A stretch of 64,000 nucleotides of DNA from Nitrosococcus watsonii C-113 (GTDB lineage: Bacteria; Pseudomonadota; Gammaproteobacteria; Nitrosococcales; Nitrosococcaceae): assembly GCF_000143085.1 (NCBI RefSeq), contig NC_014315.1, positions 929,001-993,000 on the forward strand, in the 5' to 3' direction. Each line of letters begins with the position of its first letter. Position 1 is the first letter of the stretch. Shown one piece after another: positions 8,414 through 18,100 of the stretch. The notes beneath the pieces were generated by a model. The model was not told where the DNA came from and did no database searches. It worked only from the letters and a program-made list of their open reading frames with translations. A program made the translations under genes and the position numbers.

Positions 8414-9343
8414 ATGCAATATTTTTTCCTAAGCCGGCTGCTAAGCGCGGTGGTCGTGGTGCTTGGCGTGGCTTGCCTCGTTTTTTTGCTCATCCATTTT
8501 ATTCCGGGTGATCCCGTGGAGGTTATGTTAGGGGAGGGCGCGCAGCCTGCTGATCGGCAAGCATTACGCCAAGTTTTAGGGCTGGATCGTCCCTTGCTGG
8601 TGCAATTGGGGCAATTTCTCCAAGGGTTAGCCCAATTGGATTTAGGGACTTCACTTTATTCTCAGCGGCCAGTGATGGAATTGCTGGCCGAACGTTTACC
8701 AGCAACCGTGGAACTGGCTCTAGCGGCGCTGTTAGTGGCGATACTGATTGCTTTTCCTCTGGGGGTATTGGCGGCGGTGCGCCGGGGGACCATTTGGGAT
8801 CGGGCGGCGAGCGCCTTTGCCTTGCTCGGAGTTTCAGTGCCCAATTTCTGGCTGGGACCCATGCTGATCCTGGTTTTCTCCATCGGCTTAGGCTGGTTTC
8901 CAGTCAGCGGGCGGGCCGGGCTGAGTTCTTTGGTGTTGCCGGCCCTAACCCTGGGGAGCGCCCTGGCCGCCATTCTTTCCCGGATGGTGCGTGCTGCTCT
9001 GCTGGAAGTTTTGGGAGAAGACTATATCCGCACGGCAAAGGCCAAGGGTTTGTCGGCAAGGCGGGTAATATGGTGGCATGGGCTGCGCAATGCCTTGCTT
9101 CCGCTCATTACGGTGCTGGGTCTGCAACTAGGCGCTTTACTAGGAGGGGCCGTTATTACCGAAGTGGTATTTTCCTGGCCGGGAATCGGTCAACTTACGA
9201 TAGAGTCTATTCAACGGCGGGATTATCCTGTGGTGCAAGGGTGCGTGCTGTTGATTAGCCTGTCTTATGTGGCCATCAATACCTTAACGGATCTTATTTA
9301 TGGCTGGGCCGATCCGCGGGTGCGATTAGGCATTGGAGAATGA
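8414..9343 (+). CDS. ABC transporter permease, DppB/OppB family
   Basis: Inner-membrane permease of a peptide/nickel-type ABC importer (309 aa, normal for DppB). The N-terminus RLLSAVVVVLGVACLVFLLIHFIPGDPVEVMLG is the hallmark of this family (first helix followed by the HxxPGDP motif). The EAA-type loop is seen near YIRTAKAKGLSARRVIWWHGLRNALLPLI. About six membrane helices are present. It overlaps the next gene by four bases (ATGA), so the two permeases form a heterodimer made by coupled translation. No binding protein or ATPase gene is encoded in the unit; the ATPase subunits must come from elsewhere. With NagZ and an L,D-transpeptidase next door, muropeptides or murein peptides are reasonable substrates, but this is inference. 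Confidence 0.9.
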   Translation: MQYFFLSRLLSAVVVVLGVACLVFLLIHFIPGDPVEVMLGEGAQPADRQALRQVLGLDRPLLVQLGQFLQGLAQLDLGTSLYSQRPVMELLAERLPATVELALAALLVAILIAFPLGVLAAVRRGTIWDRAASAFALLGVSVPNFWLGPMLILVFSIGLGWFPVSGRAGLSSLVLPALTLGSALAAILSRMVRAALLEVLGEDYIRTAKAKGLSARRVIWWHGLRNALLPLITVLGLQLGALLGGAVITEVVFSWPGIGQLTIESIQRRDYPVVQGCVLLISLSYVAINTLTDLIYGWADPRVRLGIGE

Positions 9344-10143
9344 AGGGCGCGTGGTTGCCCACGGGAATCCTGCTGGTATGGGCGGCACTTGCCTTACTAG
9401 GACCTTGGTGGGGGCTACAACCTAATGCTATCCATTTAGAATGGATATTAAAACCTCCCTGTCCGGAATCCTGGTTGGGTTTCGATGATTTGGGCCGGCC
9501 CTTGTGGGATCGCTTGGTCGTTGGCGCCCGGACCTCTTTTCTAGTAGCGGTGGGTGTGGTGGCTACCGCCGGATTTCTTGGCACCTTAGTAGGAACCCTA
9601 AGTGGCTATCTGGGAGGTTGGTGGGATCATGGGATCGCCCGGATAATGGATATTTTTCTAGCGTTCCCCGGTATCTTGCTGGCTATTGCCCTGGCAGGCA
9701 TTCTAGGGCCGGGGATTGACAATGTGGTATTTGCTTTGGCCGCGGTGGGATGGGTTGGCTATGCGCGCCTGGCACGGGCGCAGGTCCTGAGTCTTCGGCA
9801 CTATGAACATATACAAGCGGCCATTGCCCTGGGAAGCGGAACCCTGCATATTGTGGGGCGGCATTTGTTGCCTTTGATTCTGGCGCCGTTGATTGTGGAG
9901 GCCACCTTTGGGGTGGCAGGGGTAGTCGTGGCGGAAGCGGGACTGTCTTTCCTTGGACTGGGAGTACAGCCGCCAGCGGCTTCTTGGGGCAGCATGATCC
10001 GGGATGGAACCCGTTATCTTCTGGTCGCACCCCATATGGTATTAGTCCCAGGAGTAGCGCTGATGTTGGTGGTATTGGCCATCAATCTCTTGGGAGATTG
10101 GCTGCGGGATCGGCTGGATGTAAGGCGGCCAAGAGGAAAATAG
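9340..10143 (+). CDS. ABC transporter permease, DppC/OppC family
   Basis: Second permease of the pair (267 aa). It carries the DppC-type early motif SWLGFDDLGRPLWDRLVVGARTSFLVAVGVV, an EAA loop in YEHIQAAIALGSGTLHIVGRHLLP, and the typical LGVQPPAASWGSMIRDG near the C-terminus. About six membrane helices. The start overlaps the stop of the DppB-like gene. The usual long cytoplasmic N-terminus of DppC is shortened here. nagZ follows after 12 bases. The partner ATPase and substrate-binding protein are not in this window. Confidence 0.9.
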   Translation: MKGAWLPTGILLVWAALALLGPWWGLQPNAIHLEWILKPPCPESWLGFDDLGRPLWDRLVVGARTSFLVAVGVVATAGFLGTLVGTLSGYLGGWWDHGIARIMDIFLAFPGILLAIALAGILGPGIDNVVFALAAVGWVGYARLARAQVLSLRHYEHIQAAIALGSGTLHIVGRHLLPLILAPLIVEATFGVAGVVVAEAGLSFLGLGVQPPAASWGSMIRDGTRYLLVAPHMVLVPGVALMLVVLAINLLGDWLRDRLDVRRPRGK

Positions 10144-10155
10144 GGGAATTAAGCG

Positions 10156-11181
10156 ATGACTCTAGGCCCTTTGATGGTTGATTTAAAAGGCGTAACCCTG
10201 GACTCGGAGGAACGGGCGTGGTTAGGGCATCCTTGGGTGGGCGGAGTCATTTTATTTAGCCGTAACTATGAATCGCCGGAACAAATCGCAGCGTTGATCA
10301 AGGCGATTCACGCACTCAAGAAACCTCGTCTATTGGTAGCTGTGGATCATGAAGGAGGACGTGTACAGCGTTTCCGGGATGGTTTTACCCTTTTACCGTC
10401 GGCCTCTCTCCTGGGTAAGCTTTATGATCGGGATCAGCGCCAAGCCCAGCGTTTAGCAATGACAACCGGCTGGCTAATGGCGGTTGAGTTGCGAGCAATT
10501 GGCGTTGATGTTAGTTTTGCCCCCGTCTTGGATTTAGCTCAGGGAGTCAGCGCGGTGATAGGGGATCGAGCCTTTCACGCAGAGCCTGACGCCGTGATAG
10601 CCTTAGCTAGAGCTTATATCCGAGGGATGGCCTGGGCGGGCATGGCTGCGGTGGGTAAACACTTTCCGGGACATGGGTCAGTGGTGGCCGACTCCCATAC
10701 GGTGCTCCCCGTGGATGAACGTCCCTGGCGGCAGATTCGGGAGAGGGATCTCTTGCCCTTTGAATATCTGGTGAAAGCCGGCTTACCAGCAGTCATGCCC
10801 GCCCACGTGTGCTATGCTTCAGTGGATGCCCGCCCCGCCGGTTTTTCCCCTTTCTGGCTGGAGACCGTCTTGCGTGGGCAACTGGGCTTTCAAGGCGCCA
10901 TTATTAGCGATGATTTGAGCATGGCTGGCGCAGCGGAAGTAGGGAATATGAGCGCGCGGGTACGGACGGTTTTAGGTGCCGGCTGCGATATGGCCTTAGT
11001 CTGTAATGATCCTGACGGTTATGCTCTCTTATTGGATGAGCTGAACGGGGACCCTTACCCTCAGATTCCCGCCCGCCTGCTTCGGCTCTATGGCCGCTAT
11101 CCGCTAACCCGCTCCCGGTTATACCGTAGCCCCGCCTGGCAAAAAGCGGTGCGGACGCTTGCTGCCTACGGCAAGTTTTAG
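10156..11181 (+). CDS. nagZ: beta-N-acetylhexosaminidase NagZ
   Basis: Glycoside hydrolase family 3 enzyme (341 aa, typical NagZ length) that removes GlcNAc from the non-reducing end of anhydro-muropeptides during cytoplasmic peptidoglycan recycling. Diagnostic blocks are [15 protein letters not shown] (substrate loop), [16 protein letters not shown] (containing the mobile loop Asp-His pair used as the general acid) and [11 protein letters not shown] (catalytic nucleophile Asp). No signal peptide, consistent with a cytosolic enzyme. It is the last gene of the unit that includes the L,D-transpeptidase-like gene and the two permeases, which supports a wall-recycling theme. In many gammaproteobacteria released GlcNAc-anhMurNAc products feed beta-lactamase regulation; no ampR-type gene is visible here. 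Confidence 0.93.
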   Translation: MTLGPLMVDLKGVTLDSEERAWLGHPWVGGVILFSRNYESPEQIAALIKAIHALKKPRLLVAVDHEGGRVQRFRDGFTLLPSASLLGKLYDRDQRQAQRLAMTTGWLMAVELRAIGVDVSFAPVLDLAQGVSAVIGDRAFHAEPDAVIALARAYIRGMAWAGMAAVGKHFPGHGSVVADSHTVLPVDERPWRQIRERDLLPFEYLVKAGLPAVMPAHVCYASVDARPAGFSPFWLETVLRGQLGFQGAIISDDLSMAGAAEVGNMSARVRTVLGAGCDMALVCNDPDGYALLLDELNGDPYPQIPARLLRLYGRYPLTRSRLYRSPAWQKAVRTLAAYGKF

Positions 11182-11245
11182 GAGGGATGGTCGCGAAGCT
11201 TGATTGGACTGCTAGCGACTTCAATTAAGGCCAGATCATTACTAA

Positions 11246-11401
11246 ATAGCGCGTAAAGCATCGCCCAATGCGGGCGGTGATATAAGCGCCTTGCAGAACT
11301 ATGGGCATCATCGTAAAATTCATCTTCTTAAAACCACCGGACGGGCGGGGTTAGCCTGTGGAGCGACCGGAACGGGGACAGCGGCCAGCGCCGATGTCTA
11401 G
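11246..11401 (+). pseudogene. 3' remnant of tnpB (IS200/IS605 family)
   Basis: An open stretch without its own start encodes DISALQNYGHHRKIHLLKTT followed by GRAGLACGATGTGTAASADV and a stop. The GRAGLACG-type tail and the preceding Asp-x-x-Ala-xx-Asn block correspond to the extreme C-terminus of TnpB proteins (after the last zinc ribbon and RuvC Asp). The rest of the protein, including all catalytic domains, is gone, and the D/N block looks partly eroded. What follows is a double hairpin resembling the element's right end. The stretch sits between nagZ and the polysaccharide export genes. Confidence 0.65.
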
Positions 11402-11470
11402 GGAAGGCGCGTTGAAGCAGGAAGGTTCCTGGGGCGACCCAAGAACCTCCGCCCAATCGGGCGGAGAGTG
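11402..11470 (+). ncRNA. IS200/IS605 right-end hairpins, possible omega RNA remnant
   Basis: Directly after the tnpB tail lie two adjacent strong hairpins. AGGTTCCTGGG/CCCAAGAACCT (11423-11448) has a GCGA loop and one mismatch. CTCCGCCC/GGGCGGAG (11447-11466) is perfect, with a 4-base loop. The position (overlapping and following the 3' end of tnpB) and the hairpin ending match the right end of IS605-type elements, which encodes the scaffold of the TnpB guide RNA (omega RNA). A related hairpin, ATCGCCC/GGGCGGT, occurs at about 11260-11278. Whether RNA is still made is unknown; with tnpB lost, this is probably a fossil unless another TnpB uses it. Confidence 0.4.
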
Positions 11471-11612
11471 TCAGCGTGTATAGCTCGCACTTTGGATTGC
11501 GCAGTATTCTGCGGAACATGTTTCCCCATTATTTTCTTTTAGCCGCGGTCATGGGCTTGATGTCTTGTGAAGCATCGACATGCTGGCGGGAGCTGATCGG
11601 TGAGTCGCCGGT
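11467..11612. other. leader region of the polysaccharide export operon
   Basis: About 145 bases between the tnpB/right-end remnant and the Wzm-like gene; the promoter for the export genes probably lies here. No clear sigma-70 boxes or operator were recognised. Confidence 0.3.
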
Positions 11613-12392
11613 ATGTTAATATGGCGACATCGTGCCCTTTTCCGGCGTTTTCTGGCGCGGGAAATTAAAAGCCGGTATCTTGGCAGTATCAGCGGTTATT
11701 TCTGGGTTCTGGTTCAGCCGCTGGCCCAGCTCGCTTTGTATTCCCTGGTTTTTACCACTATTTTTAAGGTTCGCTTTCCGGAGCTCGAGCAGCACAGCTT
11801 TGTGGAGTTTGTCGCCATTGCCCTATGGCCTTGGGTCGCCTTTCATGAGGGGGTTATGCGGGCAACGACGGCGATCACTAATAATGCGGGGCTGATTAGA
11901 AAAATTGCCCTGCCCCATGAGCTGCTGGTGTATGCGGCGGTGGGCGGCAGCTATATCGTCCATGGAGTAGGCTTTTTGCTGGTGTTAGGGGTGCTCACGA
12001 TGCTTAGTGCCGAGTTGTTTCTGAATACTTTGCCGCTGGTGTTGGGGTTGTGGGGGCTACTTTTGTTGCTGACCCTGGGGATAGCCCTGATTCTGTCGGC
12101 GCTGCAAGTTTTTTTGAAAGATATTGAACATCTGCTTGCCCCGGTGTTCATGCTTTTATTTTACGCTTCGCCGATTTTATATCCCCTCTCGTTAGTGCCA
12201 GACCCTTTCCATACCTTGATTATGGCTAATCCCTTGAGCTATTTCCTCGACCGTTTACGGGCCTTGCTGATGTTTGGGGAGTGGGTTCCCAGTGGAGCCG
12301 ATATCCTGGCATTGCTGGGCAGTGGGCTGATCTTTATAGTGGGATTGCGATTGTTCCGGCGTTGTGCCGGCCGGTTCGAGGAATTTTTATAG
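11613..12392 (+). CDS. wzm: ABC-2 type polysaccharide/O-antigen exporter permease (Wzm-like)
   Basis: Inner-membrane half of an ABC exporter (259 aa, typical for Wzm/TagG). It starts with the interfacial segment ALFRRFLAREIKSRYLGSISGYFWVLVQPLAQLALYSLVFTTIF, the hallmark of polysaccharide ABC-2 permeases. About six membrane helices follow, with the conserved YASPILYPLSLVP block near residue 190 and a late NPLSYFLDRLRALL. With the ATPase encoded directly downstream it should move an undecaprenyl-linked glycan across the inner membrane. It heads the large glycan gene region; a gap of one base separates its stop from the GTG start of the ATPase gene. Confidence 0.9.
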   Translation: MLIWRHRALFRRFLAREIKSRYLGSISGYFWVLVQPLAQLALYSLVFTTIFKVRFPELEQHSFVEFVAIALWPWVAFHEGVMRATTAITNNAGLIRKIALPHELLVYAAVGGSYIVHGVGFLLVLGVLTMLSAELFLNTLPLVLGLWGLLLLLTLGIALILSALQVFLKDIEHLLAPVFMLLFYASPILYPLSLVPDPFHTLIMANPLSYFLDRLRALLMFGEWVPSGADILALLGSGLIFIVGLRLFRRCAGRFEEFL

Positions 12393-12393
12393 C

Positions 12394-13584
12394 GTGGCCC
12401 CGCAACTTCTGGTAAAGCTGGACAACGTCAATAAGTGTTACCCGAAGCTGACCTCATCCCGGGAGCGATTGCAGGCGCTATGGGCCGTATTGCGGGGAAA
12501 GGGGGAATATGCCAGTCATCCCGTACTCCAGGATATCTCCCTGGAAGTTTATCAAGGGGAAACCCTGGGGATTATCGGTGAGAACGGCGCGGGTAAATCC
12601 ACTTTGCTCAAGCATATTGCCGGCGTGGTTAAACCTTCTTCCGGCAAGGTGTGGGTCTCTGGCCGGATTGGCGCTTTGCTGGAGTTGGGCGCAGGCTTTC
12701 ATCCCGAGTACACAGGGCGAGAAAATCTACAGCTTTCCGGCGCCTTGATGGGCATGAGCGATGCCGAACTGCAGGATAAATTGGCGGGAATTATCGAGTT
12801 TGCGGATATCGGCGATTATATTGACGAGCCTATTAAACACTACTCCTCCGGCATGGTGGTACGGCTTGGGTTTGCCTTGATTACCGCGTCACGACCTGAT
12901 TTGCTCATTACTGATGAAGTCCTGGCGGTGGGCGATGAGTCGTTTCAGAAAAAATGCACCCGCTGGATGGAAGACTACCTTGGTAATGGCGGAACCTTGC
13001 TGCTGTGTTCCCATAGCATGTTCCATGTCCAGAAACTTTGCCAGAAAGCGTGCTGGATAAAGGAAGGGCGTATGGTGTCCTATGGCGAAGCGTTTCAGGT
13101 GACCCAAGCATACCTGGCTTACCATGAGGAGAAGTCCCGCCAGGAAGTTCGCCCCCAGGCCGCTTTATCGGCTGCGGCTTACCAGGTAAAGGTTGTATGG
13201 CTGCAAGGGGAAAAAGAGGGAGGGCTGGCGGTGATTCCCATGGGGGAAGATCTTGAGGTTAGAGGTGAGGTCTATTCTCCCGATGATAGGGCACCGACTG
13301 TGGCGGTGGGGATTATACGGATCAATGGCACCGAAATTTATGGCTTTACCTCCGATGTGGATGGGGTTGTGCTGAAACGTCAACAGCCCACCTGTTTTGC
13401 TTTTGCGCTGACTTTTCCCCGGCTGGCGCTTTTGCCGGGTAGGTACAAACTTTGCACCCATGCCATGGACCCCGAGGGAATGCGGTTGTTCGATGTGGTG
13501 GAAAGGGAGTTTCAGGTGGTGGGCCAGACTCGCGAGCTGGGGGTGTGCCGCCTGGCGCATGAGTGGCGAGAAAATCCACCTTAG
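12394..13584 (+). CDS. wzt: ABC exporter ATPase with C-terminal glycan-binding domain (Wzt-like)
   Basis: ATPase subunit of the exporter (about 396 aa). It has Walker A (GENGAGKSTLLKHIAG), the teichoic-acid/O-antigen type signature (HYSSGMVVRLGFAL) and Walker B (DLLITDEVLAVGDESF). The N-terminal 240 residues form the nucleotide-binding domain. Residues from about 255 on form a beta-rich extension like the Wzt C-terminal domain, which in E. coli O9a-type systems recognises the modified non-reducing end of the finished glycan. The GTG at 12394 is preferred; an in-frame ATG at 12364 would overlap wzm. Presence of this extension suggests that chain termination by a methyl or other cap is read before export, which fits the methyltransferase-coiled-coil protein encoded four genes later (15200). 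Confidence 0.9.
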   Translation: MAPQLLVKLDNVNKCYPKLTSSRERLQALWAVLRGKGEYASHPVLQDISLEVYQGETLGIIGENGAGKSTLLKHIAGVVKPSSGKVWVSGRIGALLELGAGFHPEYTGRENLQLSGALMGMSDAELQDKLAGIIEFADIGDYIDEPIKHYSSGMVVRLGFALITASRPDLLITDEVLAVGDESFQKKCTRWMEDYLGNGGTLLLCSHSMFHVQKLCQKACWIKEGRMVSYGEAFQVTQAYLAYHEEKSRQEVRPQAALSAAAYQVKVVWLQGEKEGGLAVIPMGEDLEVRGEVYSPDDRAPTVAVGIIRINGTEIYGFTSDVDGVVLKRQQPTCFAFALTFPRLALLPGRYKLCTHAMDPEGMRLFDVVEREFQVVGQTRELGVCRLAHEWRENPP

Positions 13585-13593
13585 AAACGCGCT

Positions 13594-14487
13594 GTGGGAT
13601 TATTAAGTAGGCTGCGGCGGGAATTCAAGGATCTGCTGGAATTGGTAGTGTTGCCAGGAACCGCCATTTTTCTTCCTTGGCCTTGGTGTTTCCGATTCTA
13701 CCGCTATTGTAGCCAGCAATCCTGGTTGTATCGGGCGTTGACGGAGCAGTCCCTGGCGGCGGCCCGGAAAATCATCCCTATAGATGATCCCGCCCGCTGG
13801 TGCGCAACTTACCGGTTAACCCAGTTAGTGGATCATGGCGATTTGTATCTTTCCCGTTTTCGCTCGGATCGCTGGTTGAGAAAATATCTCGACCTTACTG
13901 GAGCGAATTGGCCTAAGCACCCCTCCTTCTTGGCCATTACCTTCCATTGGGGAACGGGATTGTGGTCGCTGCGCCATCTGCGCAGCCACGGGATAGCTAC
14001 GGCCTTTTTATCCGCCCGCTTTGATAAAAGCAGCTTTGTTAAACGGCGGATAGCATATTATTATTCCCGCTTGCGGACGAGGGAAGTGGAAAGAGCGGGG
14101 TTAACCAAAGTGATTTATAAAGGGGGCAGCGTGCCTCGTCTTCTGGAAGCTTTTCGCCAGGGGAAAGCGGTGGCGGCGCTGATTGATGTGCCTCCCCGCG
14201 AAGTGGGGACGTGTTTGCCTGTTACCCTTTTTCAACGCCGGGCTTGGTGGCCCAGCGGGTTGATAGGGCTAGCGGTAAGAGAGCATATCCCGGTAGTGGC
14301 TTTCACGGTGGCTCTGGACCCGGAGACGGGACGGCGGTGTTTGCATATTACGGCGCCCCTACCCGCCCATGATCCCCAGCAACTCGCGGAAGTCTTGGCG
14401 GGCTACTTTTCTGAGGCAATGTCACGGGATTCCCCAGCTTGGCATTTTTGGTGGTTAGTGGAAGAATTTTTTAAATACGAAATTTAG
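13594..14487 (+). CDS. LpxL/HtrB-like acyltransferase
   Basis: Protein of 297 aa related to lysophospholipid/lipid A late acyltransferases. The HxxxxD/E-type motif lies in ITFHWGTGLWSLRHL. Further on, GGSVPRLLEAFRQGKAVAALIDVPPRE matches the substrate-binding block of LpxL relatives. No strong N-terminal transmembrane helix beyond a hydrophobic patch (LELVVLPGTAIFLPWPWCF). GTG start at 13594, nine bases after the wzt stop. In a polysaccharide export operon it may acylate the lipid carrier end or a sugar; the true acceptor is unknown. It is not one of the canonical lpxL/lpxM genes, judging by context and divergence. The next gene, a hexapeptide acyltransferase, starts 7 bases after its stop. 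Confidence 0.7.
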   Translation: MGLLSRLRREFKDLLELVVLPGTAIFLPWPWCFRFYRYCSQQSWLYRALTEQSLAAARKIIPIDDPARWCATYRLTQLVDHGDLYLSRFRSDRWLRKYLDLTGANWPKHPSFLAITFHWGTGLWSLRHLRSHGIATAFLSARFDKSSFVKRRIAYYYSRLRTREVERAGLTKVIYKGGSVPRLLEAFRQGKAVAALIDVPPREVGTCLPVTLFQRRAWWPSGLIGLAVREHIPVVAFTVALDPETGRRCLHITAPLPAHDPQQLAEVLAGYFSEAMSRDSPAWHFWWLVEEFFKYEI

Positions 14488-14494
14488 GGTAGGG

Positions 14495-15091
14495 ATGAGT
14501 GATTTTCAGGGCTTTCCTCCTTTTGCCGAGCATTACCCTGGGGTCGACAAACTCGGCAAAAATTGCCGGATTAGCCCCACTGTCAGTGTCATGCGAATAG
14601 GCCGTCCATGCCTGGATAGAGGGATTTTTCTTGGGGATGAGGTGGTTTTGTTTGATTATGTCCGCTTAGTGTTAGGTGATCTGGGATTATCACCGGAAAC
14701 TAAATTGATCCTAGGTAATCGGGCCATTATCAATGTGGGGAGCTATCTTTCTGGCGAAGGGGGCCTCATCATTGGGGATGAGGTGTTGGTGGGCCCCCAT
14801 GTGCGGATTTTATCCGCGGGTCATCAAATCCATGGGGGGAGCTCTTCCATTGCTCGTAACCCCATTACCCACCAACCCATTCATATTGGCAAAGGCGCCT
14901 GGATTGGGGCAGGCAGCACCCTCTTGCAAGGTATTACCGTCGGGGAGGGAGGCGTGGTGGGCGCTGGCAGCGTAGTGACCAAAAGTGTTCCTCCCCATGC
15001 CGTTGTTGTCGGTAATCCCGCGCGGATCAAGCGTTACCGGCGCGGCCATGGTGTTGGCAAGGGGTGGCGTTTTTGTTGGCGCAAGCAGTAA
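14495..15091 (+). CDS. acyltransferase of the left-handed beta-helix (hexapeptide repeat) family
   Basis: Likely O- or N-acetyltransferase acting on a sugar (198 aa). The hexapeptide-repeat region shows the periodic Ile/Val pattern: RAIINVGSYLSGEGGLIIGDEVLVGPHVRIL, then HIGKGAWIGAGSTLLQGITVGEGGVVGAGSVVTKSVPPHAVVVGNPAR. SAGHQIHGG holds the His typical of the active site of WcaF/Vat/MaaA relatives. The C-terminus is basic and short. Spaced 7 bases from the LpxL-like gene, it is part of the same operon. Role: decorating the exported glycan or its precursor in the cytoplasm. The exact sugar is unknown. Confidence 0.85.
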   Translation: MSDFQGFPPFAEHYPGVDKLGKNCRISPTVSVMRIGRPCLDRGIFLGDEVVLFDYVRLVLGDLGLSPETKLILGNRAIINVGSYLSGEGGLIIGDEVLVGPHVRILSAGHQIHGGSSSIARNPITHQPIHIGKGAWIGAGSTLLQGITVGEGGVVGAGSVVTKSVPPHAVVVGNPARIKRYRRGHGVGKGWRFCWRKQ

Positions 15092-15199
15092 AAATTAAGC
15101 CATATCTGTTGGTTAATAGTTAAAAAACGCGTCCCTGGCTAGCATAGTTAGTTACCATTGTTAAAATTTCTTTCAATTTCTCTTTTTTTTACCCGCACC

Positions 15200-18100
15200 A
15201 TGAATAGTAACGCCCCATTCAGCAAGTCAATGCCGGTTTCTTCTCCACCCTTAAAAGAACATTTATACATCCGAGAATTTGATCCCCAGGGAGAAGATTC
15301 CCTGGCTAAAATTGCTCGCCTTATCCGGCCCCATACTCAGGTATTGGATTTGGGCACGGGACCCGGCATTCTAGGGAAATATTTGTCTACGGCGTTAGGC
15401 TGCATCGTGGATGGCGTGGAAATGAGCGGGGACCAGGTACAACTTGCAAAACCCTTTTATCGGTATTTACGGATGGCTGATTTGGAGACAGCGCGGCTAG
15501 CGGCGCTTTTTCCGGGCCACGGAGCGGGAAATGAGACGGAATATTCAATAGATACTAGCAGCACCGACTCTAAGGAAGATACGCATCACCGCTACGACTA
15601 CATCGTCTGCGCCGATGTTCTTGAGCATCTGAAAAATCCTGGTGCCGTGGTCTCCCAATTGCCCACCTTGTTAAAACCAAATGGCCGGGTTTTGTTGTCT
15701 ATTCCCAATATCGCCCATGCGGGCGTGATTGCCGAGTTGCTAGTGGGGGAGTTTCGTTACCGTCCAGAGGGATTACTGGACTCGACCCATTTACGCTTTT
15801 TTACCCGCCAGTCCTTGCTGGAATTTCTGAACTGCCATGGCTTGGTGCCCCTGTCGATGGAAGGGATACCCTGTGATATCAGGGCGAGCGAATTTCGAAG
15901 CTACTATGTGGAGACACTGCCGCCTGCTATTTACCGTTTATTGCAAGCCTATCCCGATGCTTTAACCTATCAATTTATTGTTGAAGCAGCGCCGGGCGTC
16001 CAGGCTGCAAAAAAACTGGCGGCAGAACCCACGGCGCCTGAATTTCACTTTGCCTGCCGGCTTTATTGGCGTACGGGAGGAGCTGAATATCAGGAAGAAA
16101 ATAGTCGCTATGTGCTGGGTTGCATCGGTAAGGAGCACCAGACGATTCGGTTTTCTATGCCTGCCCTACCGGAAATTCCCATGGGGATACGGATCGCTCC
16201 CGCTGAGCGCCCAGGGTTTATGCAAATTCACCAAATTGCCCTCTACGATAAGGAAGAGCAGGGTATTTGGCAATGGCCAGGGAATACCGCTCATTTGCCG
16301 GTCGTTAATACCCACCAGATGGAATTTTCCCATGGCTGGAGCGCTCTTCTAGGAGTCAACGCGGTTTTAATGGGCAAGGACCCCTCTTTTGAATTGTCTC
16401 TTGAAGAATCGGCGCTAGCCTCTTTGCAAGCAGGTGGAACGCTAGAGTTGCAGATTTCATGGCCCTTGTCCGCTGATTTCATGGCGCTAACGCAACGCCT
16501 GGAGCAAAAAGATCGGGAGCTACAAGCGCGGGAGGAATTACTGCGGGAAAAAGAGCGTCTCCTGGTTCATCGTGACCGCCAATTAGAAGAAAAAGAGCGG
16601 CTACTAGAAGCTGGCAGGCAGGTTTTGCATGGGCTTCATGAACAACTGGCGGAGCAGCAGCGGGTGCTCACCGTCCATGAACAGCAGCTAGCGGAAACCA
16701 ATGCCTTGGCCGATTACTTAAAGGCTCGGTTAGACCATCAAGAGAGTTGGCGCGGTTGGGCGCGGCGTCCTTTCCGGCCTTTGAAGCGCTGGTATCTAAA
16801 ACGGCCCGAGGTTGAAACGGACGGCTCCCAACTTATTGACATCATCATTCCCGTTTATAATGCCTATGAGTATCTACGGGACTGCTTAGAGCGCCTGCGC
16901 CTCTGTACTCAGGAGCCTTACCGGCTGGTGCTTATCGATGATGCCTCAACGGACAGCCGTATTCAGACTCTATTTGAGGAGCTTGAGGCGGCGGGGGAGG
17001 AAGATATTCTGTTGCTGCGTAACGAATATAACCAGGGGTTTGTAGCTACCGCCAACCGGGGAATGTCCCTCGGCGCTAACGATGTGGTGCTGTTGAATTC
17101 CGATACCTTGGTAACCAGGAATTGGTTGGAAAAACTCAAACGTTGCGCCGCCTCGGACCCAAAAATAGGTACCATTACTCCTTTTACCAATCATGGGGAG
17201 ATTTGTTCTTTTCCGGAGTTTTGCCGGGAAAATCCTTTGCCCGACGATCCGGAATTGATCAACGAGGCCATGGATCGCCTGGATCTTGCCGTTTACCCGG
17301 ATATTCCCACCGGGGTTGGTTTTTGCCTTTATATTCGCCGAGCCCTTATCCAGCAGGTGGGTTTATTCGATGAAGCGGCATTTGGCCGGGGGTATGGAGA
17401 AGAAAATGACCTATGCTTGCGGGCGGCGCAAGCCGGTTTCCGGAATGTGCTCTGTAGCGATGCCTATGTAGCCCATGTGGGGGGAGGCTCCTTTGGCCAG
17501 GAAAAAAGCGCCGTCGGGGAAAAGCAAATGGCGGTGCTACTCAATAAACACCCCACTTACCTGGAGCAAGTCGACGACTTTATAAAAGGAGATCCCCTTA
17601 AACCCCTTCGGCAGTTAATTCAAAGTCAGTTAGAAAAGGCCGCTCCTTCCAGAAAGCCCGCTGTCTTGCATGTGATGCATGGCCACGGCGGGCCCGCCGT
17701 TTCCCAGGGCCGGGGCGGAGGGATAGGGATGTATATCGAACATTTAACGGCCTGCCTTGCTGGTGAATTCCGGCATTATGGGTTGATTGCCCAGGGGCAA
17801 GCATGGACTCTAAAAGAGCTTTTTTCCGGGAAAGAGGGGCAAGGTTATTGCTTTCAGCGACAGGATAACGAAACCTGGACGGCTTTTTTGGAGGGGATTT
17901 GCGCTTGGCTGGACGTTAAGCTGTGTCATATTCATCAAATTGCCGGTTGCCGCGATGGTTTGCTGGAAGCTTTTGCCGGGACGGCGATTCCCTATGGGGT
18001 CAGTATTCACGATTTTCTTTTGGCGTGTCCAACGGTGAACCTTTTGGATAGCAAGGGACATTACTGCCATGGCGTCACCGATATTGACCAGTGCCAGCAA

